The notes: generated by a model not told the origin, from the sequence alone. A DNA stretch of 52,814 bases from an uncultured Subdoligranulum sp. (GCA_902496185.1 CABUZX010000009.1:1-52814); one strand, 5' to 3'. Shown: positions 8,535-17,233, counted from the stretch's first letter. Program-made: numbers and translations.

Positions 8535-9905
8535 GTGGAAATATCAGAATTATTACAAAATAAACAATTTGGAAAAATTACGGATTTACTTGATGACACC
8601 AACAACGTTGATATCGCCTCCATCTTAGAAACCATAGAACAATCTGACGCTATAAAAATTTTTAGGCTATTAAAAACCGACGACGCTGCCGAGGTGTTTT
8701 CTTACCTTTCCCCCGAAAAGCAACAAGATATTATTGAAATTATTTCAGAAAAAGAAATAAATAATATTATTGAAGAATTATTTTTAGACGATACGGTAGA
8801 CCTTATTGAGGCGATGCCCGCAAACGTAGTAAAAAAGATTTTAAAATCGGCAAAGCCCGAAAAAAGAGCGGAAATAAACAAATTTTTAGCTTATCCCGAA
8901 AACAGCGCCGGCAGTATAATGACTCCAGAATATCTTGACTTACGTTTAGGAATGACCACAACCCAATCGCTGGAACGAATACGAAAAATCGGCGACTACA
9001 AAGAAACCGTAAACTCTTGCTACGTTTTAGACGCTACAAAGCACCTAATAGGAGTTTTATCTATCAAAGAATTATTGCTTGCAAATCCTGAAACGGTAAT
9101 TGATGAAATTATTAACACAAACGTAATATTTACCACCACCCACACCGACAGAGAAGAAGTTTCCCTTTTGATAAAAAAATACGACCTATTATCTATCCCC
9201 GTCGTTGATGAAGAAGAACGCATGGTGGGCATTATCACAATTGACGATATAATTGACGTAATCGTAGATGAAACAACCGAAGATATTCAAAAAATGGCAG
9301 CTATCACACCTACCGATACGCCCTATCTAAAAACTTCAGTTTGGCGAATATGGTTAAACAGAGTCCCTTGGTTGTTGCTATTGATGATTTCAGCAACTTT
9401 TACAGGATTGATAATAAACAAAAACGAAGAAACTCTTAATCTCCCTGTAATAGGTATAATTTTGACTGGCTGTATTCCATTACTTATGGATACTGGCGGA
9501 AATGCAGGCAGTCAAGCCTCTGTTACTATTATCCGAAGCCTCGCCATCGGCGACGTAAAGATTAAAGATATATTTAAAGTCATGTGGAAAGAATTTAGAG
9601 TTTCTATTCTTTTGGGACTTACTCTTGTCGTTGCATGCTTTGCAAAATTGATGCTTGTAGATCAACTTTTTAAAGTAGAAAACGGATATATGGTTGCCAT
9701 AGTAATCTGTATAACAATGTTTTTTACAATACTGTTAGCAAAAATTATCGGATGTACACTCCCAATTATTGCAAAATGCTTAAAATTAGATCCTGCAGTT
9801 GTTGCAAGTCCATTTATTACCACTATTATCGACGCACTTTCGTTATCTATCTATTGCGCTTTAGCAATTACAATTTTGGGCAATCTTTACCCGACTATAT
9901 CTTAA
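8535..9905 (+). CDS. mgtE: MgtE magnesium transporter
   Basis: MgtE is a homodimeric Mg2+ channel gated by cytosolic magnesium. Its 456 residues give the standard layout: a helical MgtE_N superhelix (about 1-125, with repeated DDAAEVF and EKQQDII-type helices), a CBS domain pair (about 128-250, each ending in the hydrophobic-GI(I/L)(T/S) pattern), a connecting helix, and five transmembrane segments (about 275-456) with the conserved DTGGNAGSQASVT pore sequence. The start is GTG with AAAGGAGG five bases upstream. It is monocistronic between its own promoter and terminator and divergent from the 6S-like RNA. Confidence 0.97.
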   Translation: MEISELLQNKQFGKITDLLDDTNNVDIASILETIEQSDAIKIFRLLKTDDAAEVFSYLSPEKQQDIIEIISEKEINNIIEELFLDDTVDLIEAMPANVVKKILKSAKPEKRAEINKFLAYPENSAGSIMTPEYLDLRLGMTTTQSLERIRKIGDYKETVNSCYVLDATKHLIGVLSIKELLLANPETVIDEIINTNVIFTTTHTDREEVSLLIKKYDLLSIPVVDEEERMVGIITIDDIIDVIVDETTEDIQKMAAITPTDTPYLKTSVWRIWLNRVPWLLLLMISATFTGLIINKNEETLNLPVIGIILTGCIPLLMDTGGNAGSQASVTIIRSLAIGDVKIKDIFKVMWKEFRVSILLGLTLVVACFAKLMLVDQLFKVENGYMVAIVICITMFFTILLAKIIGCTLPIIAKCLKLDPAVVASPFITTIIDALSLSIYCALAITILGNLYPTIS

Positions 9906-9907
9906 AA

Positions 9908-9940
9908 AAAATCTTCCAAAACGGAAGATTTTTTATTTTT
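9908..9940. terminator. Terminator between mgtE and the HD gene
   Basis: A hairpin with arms AAAATCTTCC (9908-9917) and GGAAGATTTT (9923-9932) is followed by a U-rich stretch on the plus strand. The A-run on its other side makes it usable for the convergent HD gene as well. Confidence 0.85.
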
Positions 9941-9943
9941 TAT

Positions 9944-10618
9944 TTACAATAATTCAAAACTATTTATAAGCAACTGAAATTCATACCCCAAATACCCCGA
10001 CGCAACTTTACACATCTTCATCCTGTCTAAAAATATCTCAAAATAATCCATAGGCGAACAAATAGTTTTGTCTATCTCAAAAATAAATTTTATTTTTTTC
10101 TTTTCCTTATCTATTACTAAATCACTTTTAACCACAGCATAATTTACTCTGTCATGTATATCGTCTTTGTCCACCAAGCCCTCTGAATCGATTTTTAATT
10201 TACGTACTCTACTCCTATGGACGTCAGATTTATCAGCTAATATTAAAGCAGCAGACAAAATAGAAGAAACTTGACCAGTCTCTTCATCATGATTGCCTAT
10301 TGCTTGCATTATTTCTCCCGCATCAAGATAAGAAACCCCTCTATTTATCAACAAAAAATATGCTAAAATTGCCCCCGAATGAGAATGATTTTTTCGATTT
10401 ATGCTGTTTCCTATGTCATGCAAAAACCCAGCAACGTTGCCTATTTCTATTTCGTGAGGAGTCGCCCCCAACGCCTCAAGAATTTTTGTCAACCGCTGAC
10501 ACACTATGTTTATATGACGATAACTATGTTCGGTATATCCCATTGCTTCTAATTGAGCCTCGGCTTTTGCAAGCAAATTCTTTATTTCTTCGTCATTCTT
10601 TATTTTTTCTAACAACAT
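9944..10618 (-). CDS. HD-domain phosphohydrolase
   Basis: A 224-residue cytoplasmic HD-superfamily metal-dependent phosphohydrolase. The metal-binding pattern is visible: H38 or nearby in EHSYRHINIV, the HD pair in GFLHDIGN, H in NHSHSGA, the later GNHDEETG, and a D in ADKSDVHRSRV. This is the arrangement of the general HD family, close to phosphohydrolases annotated as COG-type HD proteins of Clostridia. The substrate, likely a nucleotide or phosphate ester, cannot be told. AAAGGAG lies about 9 bases before the ATG. It is divergent from dinB across 55 bases and convergent with mgtE. Confidence 0.85.
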   Translation of the reverse strand: MLLEKIKNDEEIKNLLAKAEAQLEAMGYTEHSYRHINIVCQRLTKILEALGATPHEIEIGNVAGFLHDIGNSINRKNHSHSGAILAYFLLINRGVSYLDAGEIMQAIGNHDEETGQVSSILSAALILADKSDVHRSRVRKLKIDSEGLVDKDDIHDRVNYAVVKSDLVIDKEKKKIKFIFEIDKTICSPMDYFEIFLDRMKMCKVASGYLGYEFQLLINSFELL

Positions 10619-10638
10619 ATATTTTTTCTCCTTTTTAC

Positions 10639-10667
10639 TTGACCTGATTGAATAATTGTATTAATAT
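10639..10667 (+). promoter_or_regulatory. dinB promoter that puts the transcription start at the ATG
   Basis: TTGACC (10639-10644) and TAATAT (10662-10667) are spaced by 17 bases. The -10 element ends only six bases before the dinB ATG, so transcription would start at about the A of the start codon. No LexA-type box (GAAC-N4-GTTC or similar) is seen. Confidence 0.6.
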
Positions 10668-10673
10668 ATAAAT

Positions 10674-11921
10674 ATGAACAGTCGTACTATTTTGCATTGT
10701 GATTTAAATAATTTTTACGCCTCTGTAGAATGCGCGCTTGATCCTTCCTTAGAGGGCAAGTTTGTTGCAGTTTGTGGCAATCAGGAACATAGACACGGTA
10801 TCGTTTTGGCAAAAAATCAACTTGCAAAAACAGCCGGCGTGGCAACAGGCGACACAATAATCGAAGCTCAAAAAAAATGCCCAAACCTAATAGTAGTACC
10901 ACCACACTATGAAGAATATGTTAATTATGCAAAAAAAGTCCACAAAATATACAAGCAGTACACTGACAAAATAGAAAGTTTTGGACTGGACGAATGTTGG
11001 CTTGACATAACCGACAGTCAAAATTTGTTTGGAAACGGCAAAACCGTAGCAGACAAACTCAGAGAAGAAGTCAGGCAAAACACAGGATTGACAATCTCCG
11101 TAGGCGTATCTTTTTGCAAAGTATTTGCAAAACTCGGTAGTGATTTAAAAAAACCGAACGCAACAAGCGTTATTTCTAAAGACAATTTCAAACAAATAGT
11201 CTGGAAGTTGCCCGTAAGTGATATGTTGATGATCGGCAAAAAAACAACGGAAAAACTCAAAAAATATAAAATATTTACACTCGGCGACTTAGCAAACGCT
11301 GACGAAAACTTACTGAAATACATCTTCGGGATAAACGGCATACAAATGAAACGCTGGGCAAACGGTCAAGATGAAACATCCGTAAACAAAACAGAAATTA
11401 TCCTACCAATCAAATCTATAGGCCATAGCACGACAACCGTAGTAGACGTAAAAGAGTTTTCAGCCGCAAAGCAAGTAATATGGTTTTTGAGCGACATGGT
11501 TGCAGCAAGATTACGTCAAAATGGACTTTTAGCAAGAGGAGTTTCGCTCAGCATAAGATATAACGACCTTTCTTACACCTCAAAACAAACCAAACTACCA
11601 TATAATTCTTTTGACGGCGGAGAAATTGCAAAACTTGCATTTAGACTTTTAAAAGAAATATGGAAAGGACCCATGGATATTCCTTTACGCCTTATCGGAG
11701 TCAATGCTTTTGATCTTGTAGAAGTAGCGCAAAACACTCAGGAAACTTTGTTCGATAACCATACGGACAAAAACAACAACTTAAACTTCACGATAGACAA
11801 AATAAGAAAAAAATATGGCTACGAAACAATGAAAAAAGGAATAATGCTCTACAACAACGTAATGACAGATAAATCCCCTATAGAAAATACCGAATTTTTA
11901 CCTTTTAAAAAATTGAACTAA
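10674..11921 (+). CDS. dinB: DNA polymerase IV (Y-family translesion polymerase)
   Basis: DinB copies past damaged template bases with low fidelity. The catalytic site is intact: HCDLNNFYASVE with D10, and GLDECWLDI with D106 and E107, the second being the variant DEC instead of DEA. The palm/fingers domain is followed by a thumb with KKTTEKLKKYKIFTLGDLA (helix-hairpin-helix) and a little-finger domain ending near residue 360. About 50 further residues contain QETLFDN, plausibly a beta-clamp-binding motif. There is no Shine-Dalgarno before the only possible ATG (see findings on leaderless transcription). It has its own promoter and a strong terminator. Confidence 0.94.
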   Translation: MNSRTILHCDLNNFYASVECALDPSLEGKFVAVCGNQEHRHGIVLAKNQLAKTAGVATGDTIIEAQKKCPNLIVVPPHYEEYVNYAKKVHKIYKQYTDKIESFGLDECWLDITDSQNLFGNGKTVADKLREEVRQNTGLTISVGVSFCKVFAKLGSDLKKPNATSVISKDNFKQIVWKLPVSDMLMIGKKTTEKLKKYKIFTLGDLANADENLLKYIFGINGIQMKRWANGQDETSVNKTEIILPIKSIGHSTTTVVDVKEFSAAKQVIWFLSDMVAARLRQNGLLARGVSLSIRYNDLSYTSKQTKLPYNSFDGGEIAKLAFRLLKEIWKGPMDIPLRLIGVNAFDLVEVAQNTQETLFDNHTDKNNNLNFTIDKIRKKYGYETMKKGIMLYNNVMTDKSPIENTEFLPFKKLN

Positions 11922-11936
11922 AACTATTTAATTCAA

Positions 11937-11980
11937 AAAAAACAAAAACGGCAAAATATTTTGCCGTTTTTGTTTTTTAA
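11937..11980 (+). terminator. Strong terminator after dinB
   Basis: Two perfect 21-base arms (11937-11957 and 11958-11978) with core ACGGCAAAAT/ATTTTGCCGT end in a long U-run. It is symmetrical and could also stop transcription from the opposite strand. Confidence 0.9.
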
Positions 11981-12063
11981 TCAAGCTCTTTAAATATCAA
12001 ACCTAACGAATTGATTTTTTATTTAAATCCACCATAATACACTAATATGTGTAACATAATAAT

Positions 12064-13314
12064 TTATTGATTGATAATTTCCTGATATGCTTTAAGGGAA
12101 AAATTGACTTTTAAACTATCATGCTTGTTTAATAAAATAATTAAATAATTGAATTGCCCGTCGTTTAAATATAATCCGTCGTTTAATTTAAAGGAAATAT
12201 TATCCAATCGGGAAGTATCAAAATCTACCTTAATCCCGTCGTCAGACAAAAAGGTAAAAAGCGTTTTCTCCTGCAATAAAGTCCCCTCGCCCAACAATAT
12301 AGGCTTATCGTTAAACGGCAAAAACTCCAAATAACATCTTGAACTAAAACCATAGGTATTATTTTGTACCGCTTTTTCCGTCGTAACTTTTTGCCAATTA
12401 TACCAATTATAAACGACATCAAACTCCGTAACGCCCGATACAGCCTCTATTACCCCCTTAGACTGCAACTTCCATTGTTTTCCACAATGCCCGCATAAAA
12501 GCCTATCCCCTCTCGTAAACATTTTTGTATCACAATTACAATGTGGACAAAAATATAAAATATTTTCAAAACCATTAATTTTTTTGCCGAGTTTTTTTAA
12601 TGACGTTTCAAAATCTTTTAGGTTAAAAAAACGAATTTTTTTCAATTTGCTATAAGTTAGGTTGGATTTAAGCGAAACAGCCCCATTGCCTTTAACTTCC
12701 GAATAATTTATATCCTTATTCATTGAAAAACCCGCAAAGGATTCTTTGTATTGTTTCCAGTACAATTTGTTTATTTCAAGTTGAAAGTTGATTTTAAATC
12801 TTCTTTCCAATGCCATATGGCGTACGAAGTAAACACTGTCAAAGAAAATCAATATAATCAATATAATTGAAGAAAAGTTATTTAAATAAGCATAAACTTC
12901 TCCAAGATTGCTAAAAAACAAGGCCGCAATCATAATAATAATTGCCATAATAATTATAAAAATACTTGTAAACAACCTTGATTGCGCAACAAAAACGTGG
13001 CGTATATGCAAACCCGCAAAAGATTCGTAAATCTGTTGATTTTTGTAATGAATACTTTGCTTTGTCGATATTTTTTTCAATTTTTTATATATAGCAAGAT
13101 ATATAATGGTTTCTGCCAAAATAACGGCCAATGCAACGAAGTACCATGAAATTTTTAAATCTTCCCTAAAGAAAGTGCATATAGCAAAAGCAACGGTAGC
13201 CAACTTTACCGTTGCTGAAATAAATGTCGATATAATCAAAAAAAGCACGTACTTTTGTGCAATCCCATAAGGAGTACGTTTATAAAAAAGTACCGAATAA
13301 TAACCTAATTTCAT
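12064..13314 (-). CDS. Membrane protein with zinc ribbon and a PlsC-appendix-like C-terminal domain
   Basis: The 416-residue protein has two N-terminal transmembrane helices (about 22-46 and 57-76), then a soluble stretch and another pair (about 110-135 and 143-163). A cytoplasmic region follows, with a four-cysteine ribbon near residues 257-278 (CPHC...CGHC). The last about 130 residues (from VVYNWYNWQK) resemble, from memory, the zinc-ribbon plus beta-rich appendix found after the acyltransferase domain in many clostridial PlsC proteins. No HxxxxD acyltransferase motif is present. No Shine-Dalgarno is evident. It lies 31 bases after divIC, so may be the last gene of that operon. Function unknown. 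Confidence 0.75.
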   Translation of the reverse strand: MKLGYYSVLFYKRTPYGIAQKYVLFLIISTFISATVKLATVAFAICTFFREDLKISWYFVALAVILAETIIYLAIYKKLKKISTKQSIHYKNQQIYESFAGLHIRHVFVAQSRLFTSIFIIIMAIIIMIAALFFSNLGEVYAYLNNFSSIILIILIFFDSVYFVRHMALERRFKINFQLEINKLYWKQYKESFAGFSMNKDINYSEVKGNGAVSLKSNLTYSKLKKIRFFNLKDFETSLKKLGKKINGFENILYFCPHCNCDTKMFTRGDRLLCGHCGKQWKLQSKGVIEAVSGVTEFDVVYNWYNWQKVTTEKAVQNNTYGFSSRCYLEFLPFNDKPILLGEGTLLQEKTLFTFLSDDGIKVDFDTSRLDNISFKLNDGLYLNDGQFNYLIILLNKHDSLKVNFSLKAYQEIINQ

Positions 13315-13345
13315 TAGTAATTTAGTTTTTAATTAAAATTTAAAA

Positions 13346-13630
13346 TTATTCCGCTGGTTTCCAAATAGTATCGTTAGCATCAATCATACCCATGTTTTCA
13401 CGCAGATATTCTTCAATTTTTTCCTGCGTCATACGATATTCACCGTCTACTTCCTCGCCGAGCTCTTCTTTTAATTGTTGTAACTGATTCAATTGCTCCT
13501 CCAATTGTTTTTCCTTGGCGTTCAATTGGACTTTTTGCGAAATAAGGGTAATCATCACAAGCGCCAACACAAAAACCAAAACGACTGCCAAAACGGTGAG
13601 AAACTTTATTGTTTTTTCGCTCATCTGCAT
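13346..13630 (-). CDS. divIC: Septum formation initiator, DivIC/FtsB family
   Basis: This short bitopic protein of the divisome has a cytoplasmic N-terminus, one transmembrane helix (about residues 9-30), a coiled coil (about 33-57, rich in Q, L, E and K) and a small extracellular end with the family pattern YRMTQEKIEEYLRENMGMI. FtsB/DivIC bridges FtsL and FtsQ/DivIB to control septal synthesis. AAAGGAG lies about 12 bases before ATG 13630; a second ATG follows two codons later. The first two-thirds overlap the end of yabQ in another frame. The order yabP-yabQ-divIC matches Bacillus. Confidence 0.9.
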   Translation of the reverse strand: MQMSEKTIKFLTVLAVVLVFVLALVMITLISQKVQLNAKEKQLEEQLNQLQQLKEELGEEVDGEYRMTQEKIEEYLRENMGMIDANDTIWKPAE

Positions 13631-13964
13631 ATTTGTTTGTCACTCCTTTTACTAATCTAACGATTATATTATACAACCCATCAAAAATACTGTCAAGCGT
13701 CTTTCCGCACAAAAGCCTACAAACAATTCCTCCCAAAATAATACCCAAAACGTCAAAAAACTTTACGTCAAAACATACAAACATCCAACAAGAAAGCAAA
13801 ATAAACGCCCCACCTATCACACCAAACAAAATATTAAAAACTATATTTAATATTTTGTTTTTTATTTTTTTGAAAAAAAATATCGAATATAATACGGCAA
13901 TCATTACTCCGCTGAAAAAAAACGCGCAAAATTCTAACAACTGCCCTGATGTGCCTGCAATCAT
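13440..13964 (-). CDS. yabQ: Spore cortex protein YabQ, with a C-terminus running into divIC
   Basis: YabQ is a mother-cell membrane protein needed for spore cortex assembly in Bacillus. Three or four transmembrane segments are visible (about residues 8-31, 36-66 and 70-85), followed by the amphipathic NIIVRLVKGV typical of the family. From about residue 111 the frame continues inside divIC for 191 bases, adding about 62 basic residues that look like out-of-frame translation. Both other frames stop just before or beside the divIC start, so one indel would give a normal ending. The ATG overlaps the yabP stop by four bases. Confidence 0.82.
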   Translation of the reverse strand: MIAGTSGQLLEFCAFFFSGVMIAVLYSIFFFKKIKNKILNIVFNILFGVIGGAFILLSCWMFVCFDVKFFDVLGIILGGIVCRLLCGKTLDSIFDGLYNIIVRLVKGVTNKYADERKNNKVSHRFGSRFGFCVGACDDYPYFAKSPIERQGKTIGGAIESVTTIKRRARRGSRR

Positions 13965-14227
13965 TTAAACATACCTTTTAAACTTAATTTTTGCCGTTTA
14001 AGAGTATAAACTACGGAAGAAATATAATTCCCTTCTATAGTTAGAGTGCCGTCTTCTACGTTGAGTTTACTTGCCGTTAGATTATTACCTCTTATTATTA
14101 TCCTGCTGTCTTGCGAAGTCACTTCGATTTCCTTATCAAAAATGCTTACAACCGCAGTCAAGCCCGTCAATGTTGCTTTTTGATTGTTGTCAATACATAT
14201 AGTATGTCTTTTTTTTGTTGTTTCCAT
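13961..14227 (-). CDS. yabP: Sporulation protein YabP
   Basis: YabP (88 residues) is a small sporulation protein of the YabP/YqfC family, needed in Bacillus for spore cortex or coat assembly. It shows the family pattern: a basic N-terminus, LTGLTAVVSIFDKEIEV, the RGNNLTASKLNVEDG segment and the end GNYISSVVYT. The start is ATG 14227 because TGGAGG lies 5 bases upstream; a longer reading starts inside untranslated sequence. Its stop overlaps the yabQ start. The gene is good evidence that the organism belongs to a spore-forming lineage. Confidence 0.92.
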   Translation of the reverse strand: METTKKRHTICIDNNQKATLTGLTAVVSIFDKEIEVTSQDSRIIIRGNNLTASKLNVEDGTLTIEGNYISSVVYTLKRQKLSLKGMFK

Positions 14228-14283
14228 TTTTACCTCCATTAAAAATATATGCAACACAACGCGCAAAAATCAAAAATATAGAC

Positions 14284-14319
14284 AAAAAACAGATGCAAGA
14301 CAAAGCCCTGCATCTGTTT
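14284..14319 (-). terminator. Terminator after cysS
   Basis: On the minus strand an 11-base stem, AAACAGATGCA (14309-14319 complement) with TGCATCTGTTT, is followed by a U-run at 14289-14284. It separates cysS from yabP. Confidence 0.82.
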
Positions 14320-14331
14320 AAATATTTTTAA

Positions 14332-15726
14332 TTAATTTTTAATAAGCTCGTAACCCGACGCCGTATCCTTAATATCAAAACCAAGTTGCTTTATTTTGGC
14401 GCGCAATTCATCACTTTTTGCCCAATTTTTGTCCTTTCTAACAAGCAATCTTTCCTCCGCAAGCTCCAACACCTCTTTAGGAACTTGTATTTCCTGCGGT
14501 TTTTCCGCAACGGGAAGTTTATTAAGGCTCAAACCAAAGACTGCGTCCCATTTTTGAGCAAGCAAGCAAACGTCCTTACTTTTTGGCAATTTGAGCATTT
14601 TCCACAAAACCCCCAACGCCATCGGAACGTTTAAATCGTCGTTTATGGCCTCGACAAAATCCTTATCAAAGGCTTGCAATACGCTTTCTTCCGTTTTTTG
14701 AGGACTGTCAAAGTGTTGACGCAACAAAGACAAAAGCCTGCTATAAGCCGTTTTAGAAGCCGACAACGTATCAAAAGTAAAATTCAATTTTTGACGGTAA
14801 TGAGTATTTAAGCAAAAATAACGGAAATCCATCGGAGAATAGCCCATTTCTTTTAGTTGTTTCAAAAGATAACAATTGCCTAAAGATTTGCTCATTTTTC
14901 CACCGTCAAAAAGCATAAATTCGCCGTGCATCCAATAATTTACGCATTTTTTATCCAGCCAACACTCCGATTGAGCAATTTCATTTTCGTGATGAATCGG
15001 AATATGGTCAATACCGCCGGTATGAATATCAAACGGACTACCCAAAAATTTATTACTCATAGCGGTACATTCTATATGCCATCCCGGAAATCCCATACCC
15101 CAAGGACTTTGCCATTGCTGAATATGATTTGGTTGAGCTTTTTTCCACAGCGCAAAATCTGCAGGATGACGTTTTTGTTCGTTTACTTCCACCCTTGCCC
15201 CGCTTTTTTGTTCTTCAAGATTTATTCCGCTGAGTTGACCGTAGGAAGGAAATTTTTCAACGGAAAAATAAATACCGTCGTCAGTTTCGTAAGCATAGCC
15301 CTTTTCTAAAAGCGATTGAACAATTTCTATCATTTCAGGGATATTATCCGTTGCCTTTGGCGTAACCGTCGGACGAGCAATATTGAGCTCCTTTAAATCT
15401 TCAAAAAATTGTCCGGAAATTGTGTCGGCAATCTCCTTGGGCGTTCTTTTTTGCTCTCTTGCTGATTTTTCCATTTTATCTTCACCGTCGTCAGCGTCAG
15501 AAAGTAAATGCCCTACGTCGGTAATATTCATTACCGATTTGACCTTGTAGTTGTTATACGTCAAAACTCTACGTAGCGTATCCATAAAAACGTAAGCACG
15601 CATATTTCCTATATGCGCGTAGTTGTAAACCGTCGGTCCGCAGGAATACATACGTACCGTTTTTGAATCAATTGGAACAAATTCTTCTTTTTTGCGCGAA
15701 AGCGTATTAAAAAACTTTATACTCAT
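14332..15726 (-). CDS. cysS: Cysteine--tRNA ligase
   Basis: CysRS charges tRNA-Cys with cysteine. The class I signatures are in place: C29 and the HIGN box at about residues 38-41, GWHIECTAMS with the second zinc cysteine, the GGIDHIPIHHENEIAQ box with zinc histidine, and GGKMSKSLGN. The length of 464 residues is standard, with the DALR domain and a C-terminal anticodon-binding region ending ELRAKIKQLGFDIKDT. It has its own promoter back to back with serS. The Shine-Dalgarno (AGGG) is modest. Confidence 0.97.
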   Translation of the reverse strand: MSIKFFNTLSRKKEEFVPIDSKTVRMYSCGPTVYNYAHIGNMRAYVFMDTLRRVLTYNNYKVKSVMNITDVGHLLSDADDGEDKMEKSAREQKRTPKEIADTISGQFFEDLKELNIARPTVTPKATDNIPEMIEIVQSLLEKGYAYETDDGIYFSVEKFPSYGQLSGINLEEQKSGARVEVNEQKRHPADFALWKKAQPNHIQQWQSPWGMGFPGWHIECTAMSNKFLGSPFDIHTGGIDHIPIHHENEIAQSECWLDKKCVNYWMHGEFMLFDGGKMSKSLGNCYLLKQLKEMGYSPMDFRYFCLNTHYRQKLNFTFDTLSASKTAYSRLLSLLRQHFDSPQKTEESVLQAFDKDFVEAINDDLNVPMALGVLWKMLKLPKSKDVCLLAQKWDAVFGLSLNKLPVAEKPQEIQVPKEVLELAEERLLVRKDKNWAKSDELRAKIKQLGFDIKDTASGYELIKN

Positions 15727-15766
15727 AAAAACCCTACACTTTGTCGAATTTTAAATCAACTATTAC

Positions 15767-15795
15767 ATTATAAACAATTTTTAATTTTTTGACAA
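15767..15795 (-). promoter_or_regulatory. cysS promoter
   Basis: Minus-strand TTGTCA (15790-15795) and a perfect TATAAT (15767-15772) with a 17-base spacer. Transcription should start near 15760, giving a leader of about 34 bases with no T-box. Confidence 0.75.
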
Positions 15796-15896
15796 CTTTT
15801 AAAGAATAAAAAAAACAATATTTATATTTATAAAAAGTAATATAAAGTTTTTTAACAATACAAAGTTAAAATTCTCAATAAAGTAAACAAAAACAA

Positions 15897-15925
15897 TTGT
15901 CAAAAAAATCTTTTTAGTCTAAAAT
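15897..15925 (+). promoter_or_regulatory. serS promoter
   Basis: TTGTCA (15897-15902) and TAAAAT (15920-15925), 17-base spacer. The leader is only about 15 bases and contains GGAGG, so no T-box antiterminator controls serS here. Confidence 0.75.
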
Positions 15926-15946
15926 AAAATTAATTGGAGGCACAAT

Positions 15947-17215
15947 ATGCTGGACATAAAATATCTTGTCGAAAATAAAGAAAAAGTTAAGGAAGCTTTG
16001 TCACACCGAAATGGAAATTTTGAAAATTATATTGACAGCGCTATAGAAAACGAATTAAAACGCAAACAAATTATCGCGCAAGTTGAAACTTTAAAAGCCA
16101 CTCGCAATACCGAGAGCGACAATATTGCAAAACTTAAAAAAGAAAAAAAAGATGCAAGCCAACTTATTGCGTCCATGCAAAAAATCGGCGTAGAAATAAA
16201 ATCTCTTGACGCTCAACTTTCAGAAGTGGAAAATAATATAAGAACAGCACTTTTGGCAATACCTAATATCCCACACGAAAGTTGTCCTCTTGGATTATCC
16301 GACGAAGACAACGTCGTAATAAAATATTGGGGCGAGCCGACAAAATTCGATTTTGAACCTTTGCCACACTGGACAATAGGCGAAAATATGAAAATATTCG
16401 ATTGGAATCGCTCGGCTAAAATTAGTGGCGCGCGTTTTACTGTTTATCGTGGGTTGGGAGCAAAGTTAGAACGCGCCTTGATTGCTTTTATGCTGGACAC
16501 TCATATTGCAAAAGGCTACGAAGAAATAATGCCTCCCTATATTGTTAATAGAGCAAGTATGACTGCAACGGGACAACTCCCAAAATTTGAAGAAGATGCT
16601 TTTTCCATCAAAAATTCCGATTATTTTTTAATTTCTACAGCAGAAATACCGGTTACAAACCTTCATAGAGACGAAATTTTATCTGCAACCGACTTGCCTA
16701 TTAAATATTGTTCTTATACCGCTTGTTTTAGAGCAGAAGCCGGTAGCGCAGGCAGAGACACAAGGGGTCTTATCAGACAACACCAATTCAACAAAGTAGA
16801 GCTCGTAAAGTTTGTCAACCCCGAAAACAGCTACGAAGAGTTGGAAAAATTGACTGCCGACGCCGAAGATATATTAAAAATTCTCAAACTGCCCTATCGC
16901 GTATCAATGCTTTCTACCGGCGATATCGGTTTTTCTTCTGCAAAAACGTACGACCTCGAAGTATGGCTACCAAGCTACAACAAATATATGGAAATTTCTT
17001 CCTGCTCCAACTTTGAATCCTATCAAGCGCGTCGTGGAAATATACGCTTTAGAGACGTAGACGGAAAACCCAAATACGTACACACCTTAAACGGAAGCGG
17101 TCTTGCCATAGGCAGAACGGTTGCCGCAATCATTGAAAATTATCAAAACGCAGACGGGAGCGTAACTGTACCCGATGCATTGATTCCCTATATGAACTGC
17201 AATATTATAAAATAA
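15947..17215 (+). CDS. serS: Serine--tRNA ligase
   Basis: SerRS is a class II synthetase with an N-terminal two-helix coiled-coil arm (about residues 25-105, rich in K, E and Q) that grips the long variable arm of tRNA-Ser. The catalytic core shows the motif 2 segment FRAEAGSAGRDTRGLIRQHQF, split by the loop, and the motif 3 end NGSGLAIGRTVAAIIENYQ. Length of 422 is normal. GGAGG lies six bases before ATG. The window also contains tRNA-Ser(GGA). It is monocistronic, closed by a terminator. Confidence 0.97.
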   Translation: MLDIKYLVENKEKVKEALSHRNGNFENYIDSAIENELKRKQIIAQVETLKATRNTESDNIAKLKKEKKDASQLIASMQKIGVEIKSLDAQLSEVENNIRTALLAIPNIPHESCPLGLSDEDNVVIKYWGEPTKFDFEPLPHWTIGENMKIFDWNRSAKISGARFTVYRGLGAKLERALIAFMLDTHIAKGYEEIMPPYIVNRASMTATGQLPKFEEDAFSIKNSDYFLISTAEIPVTNLHRDEILSATDLPIKYCSYTACFRAEAGSAGRDTRGLIRQHQFNKVELVKFVNPENSYEELEKLTADAEDILKILKLPYRVSMLSTGDIGFSSAKTYDLEVWLPSYNKYMEISSCSNFESYQARRGNIRFRDVDGKPKYVHTLNGSGLAIGRTVAAIIENYQNADGSVTVPDALIPYMNCNIIK

Positions 17216-17233
17216 TTAAACTTAAAATAATGG

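Noticed and set aside
10619..10673. LexA box between the HD gene and dinB
   Set aside because: No GAAC-N4-GTTC or related palindrome is present; control by LexA cannot be supported.
15727..15946. Possible T-box leaders for cysS or serS
   Set aside because: Both leaders are under 40 bases from the predicted starts and no AGGGTGG-type T-box sequence is seen.
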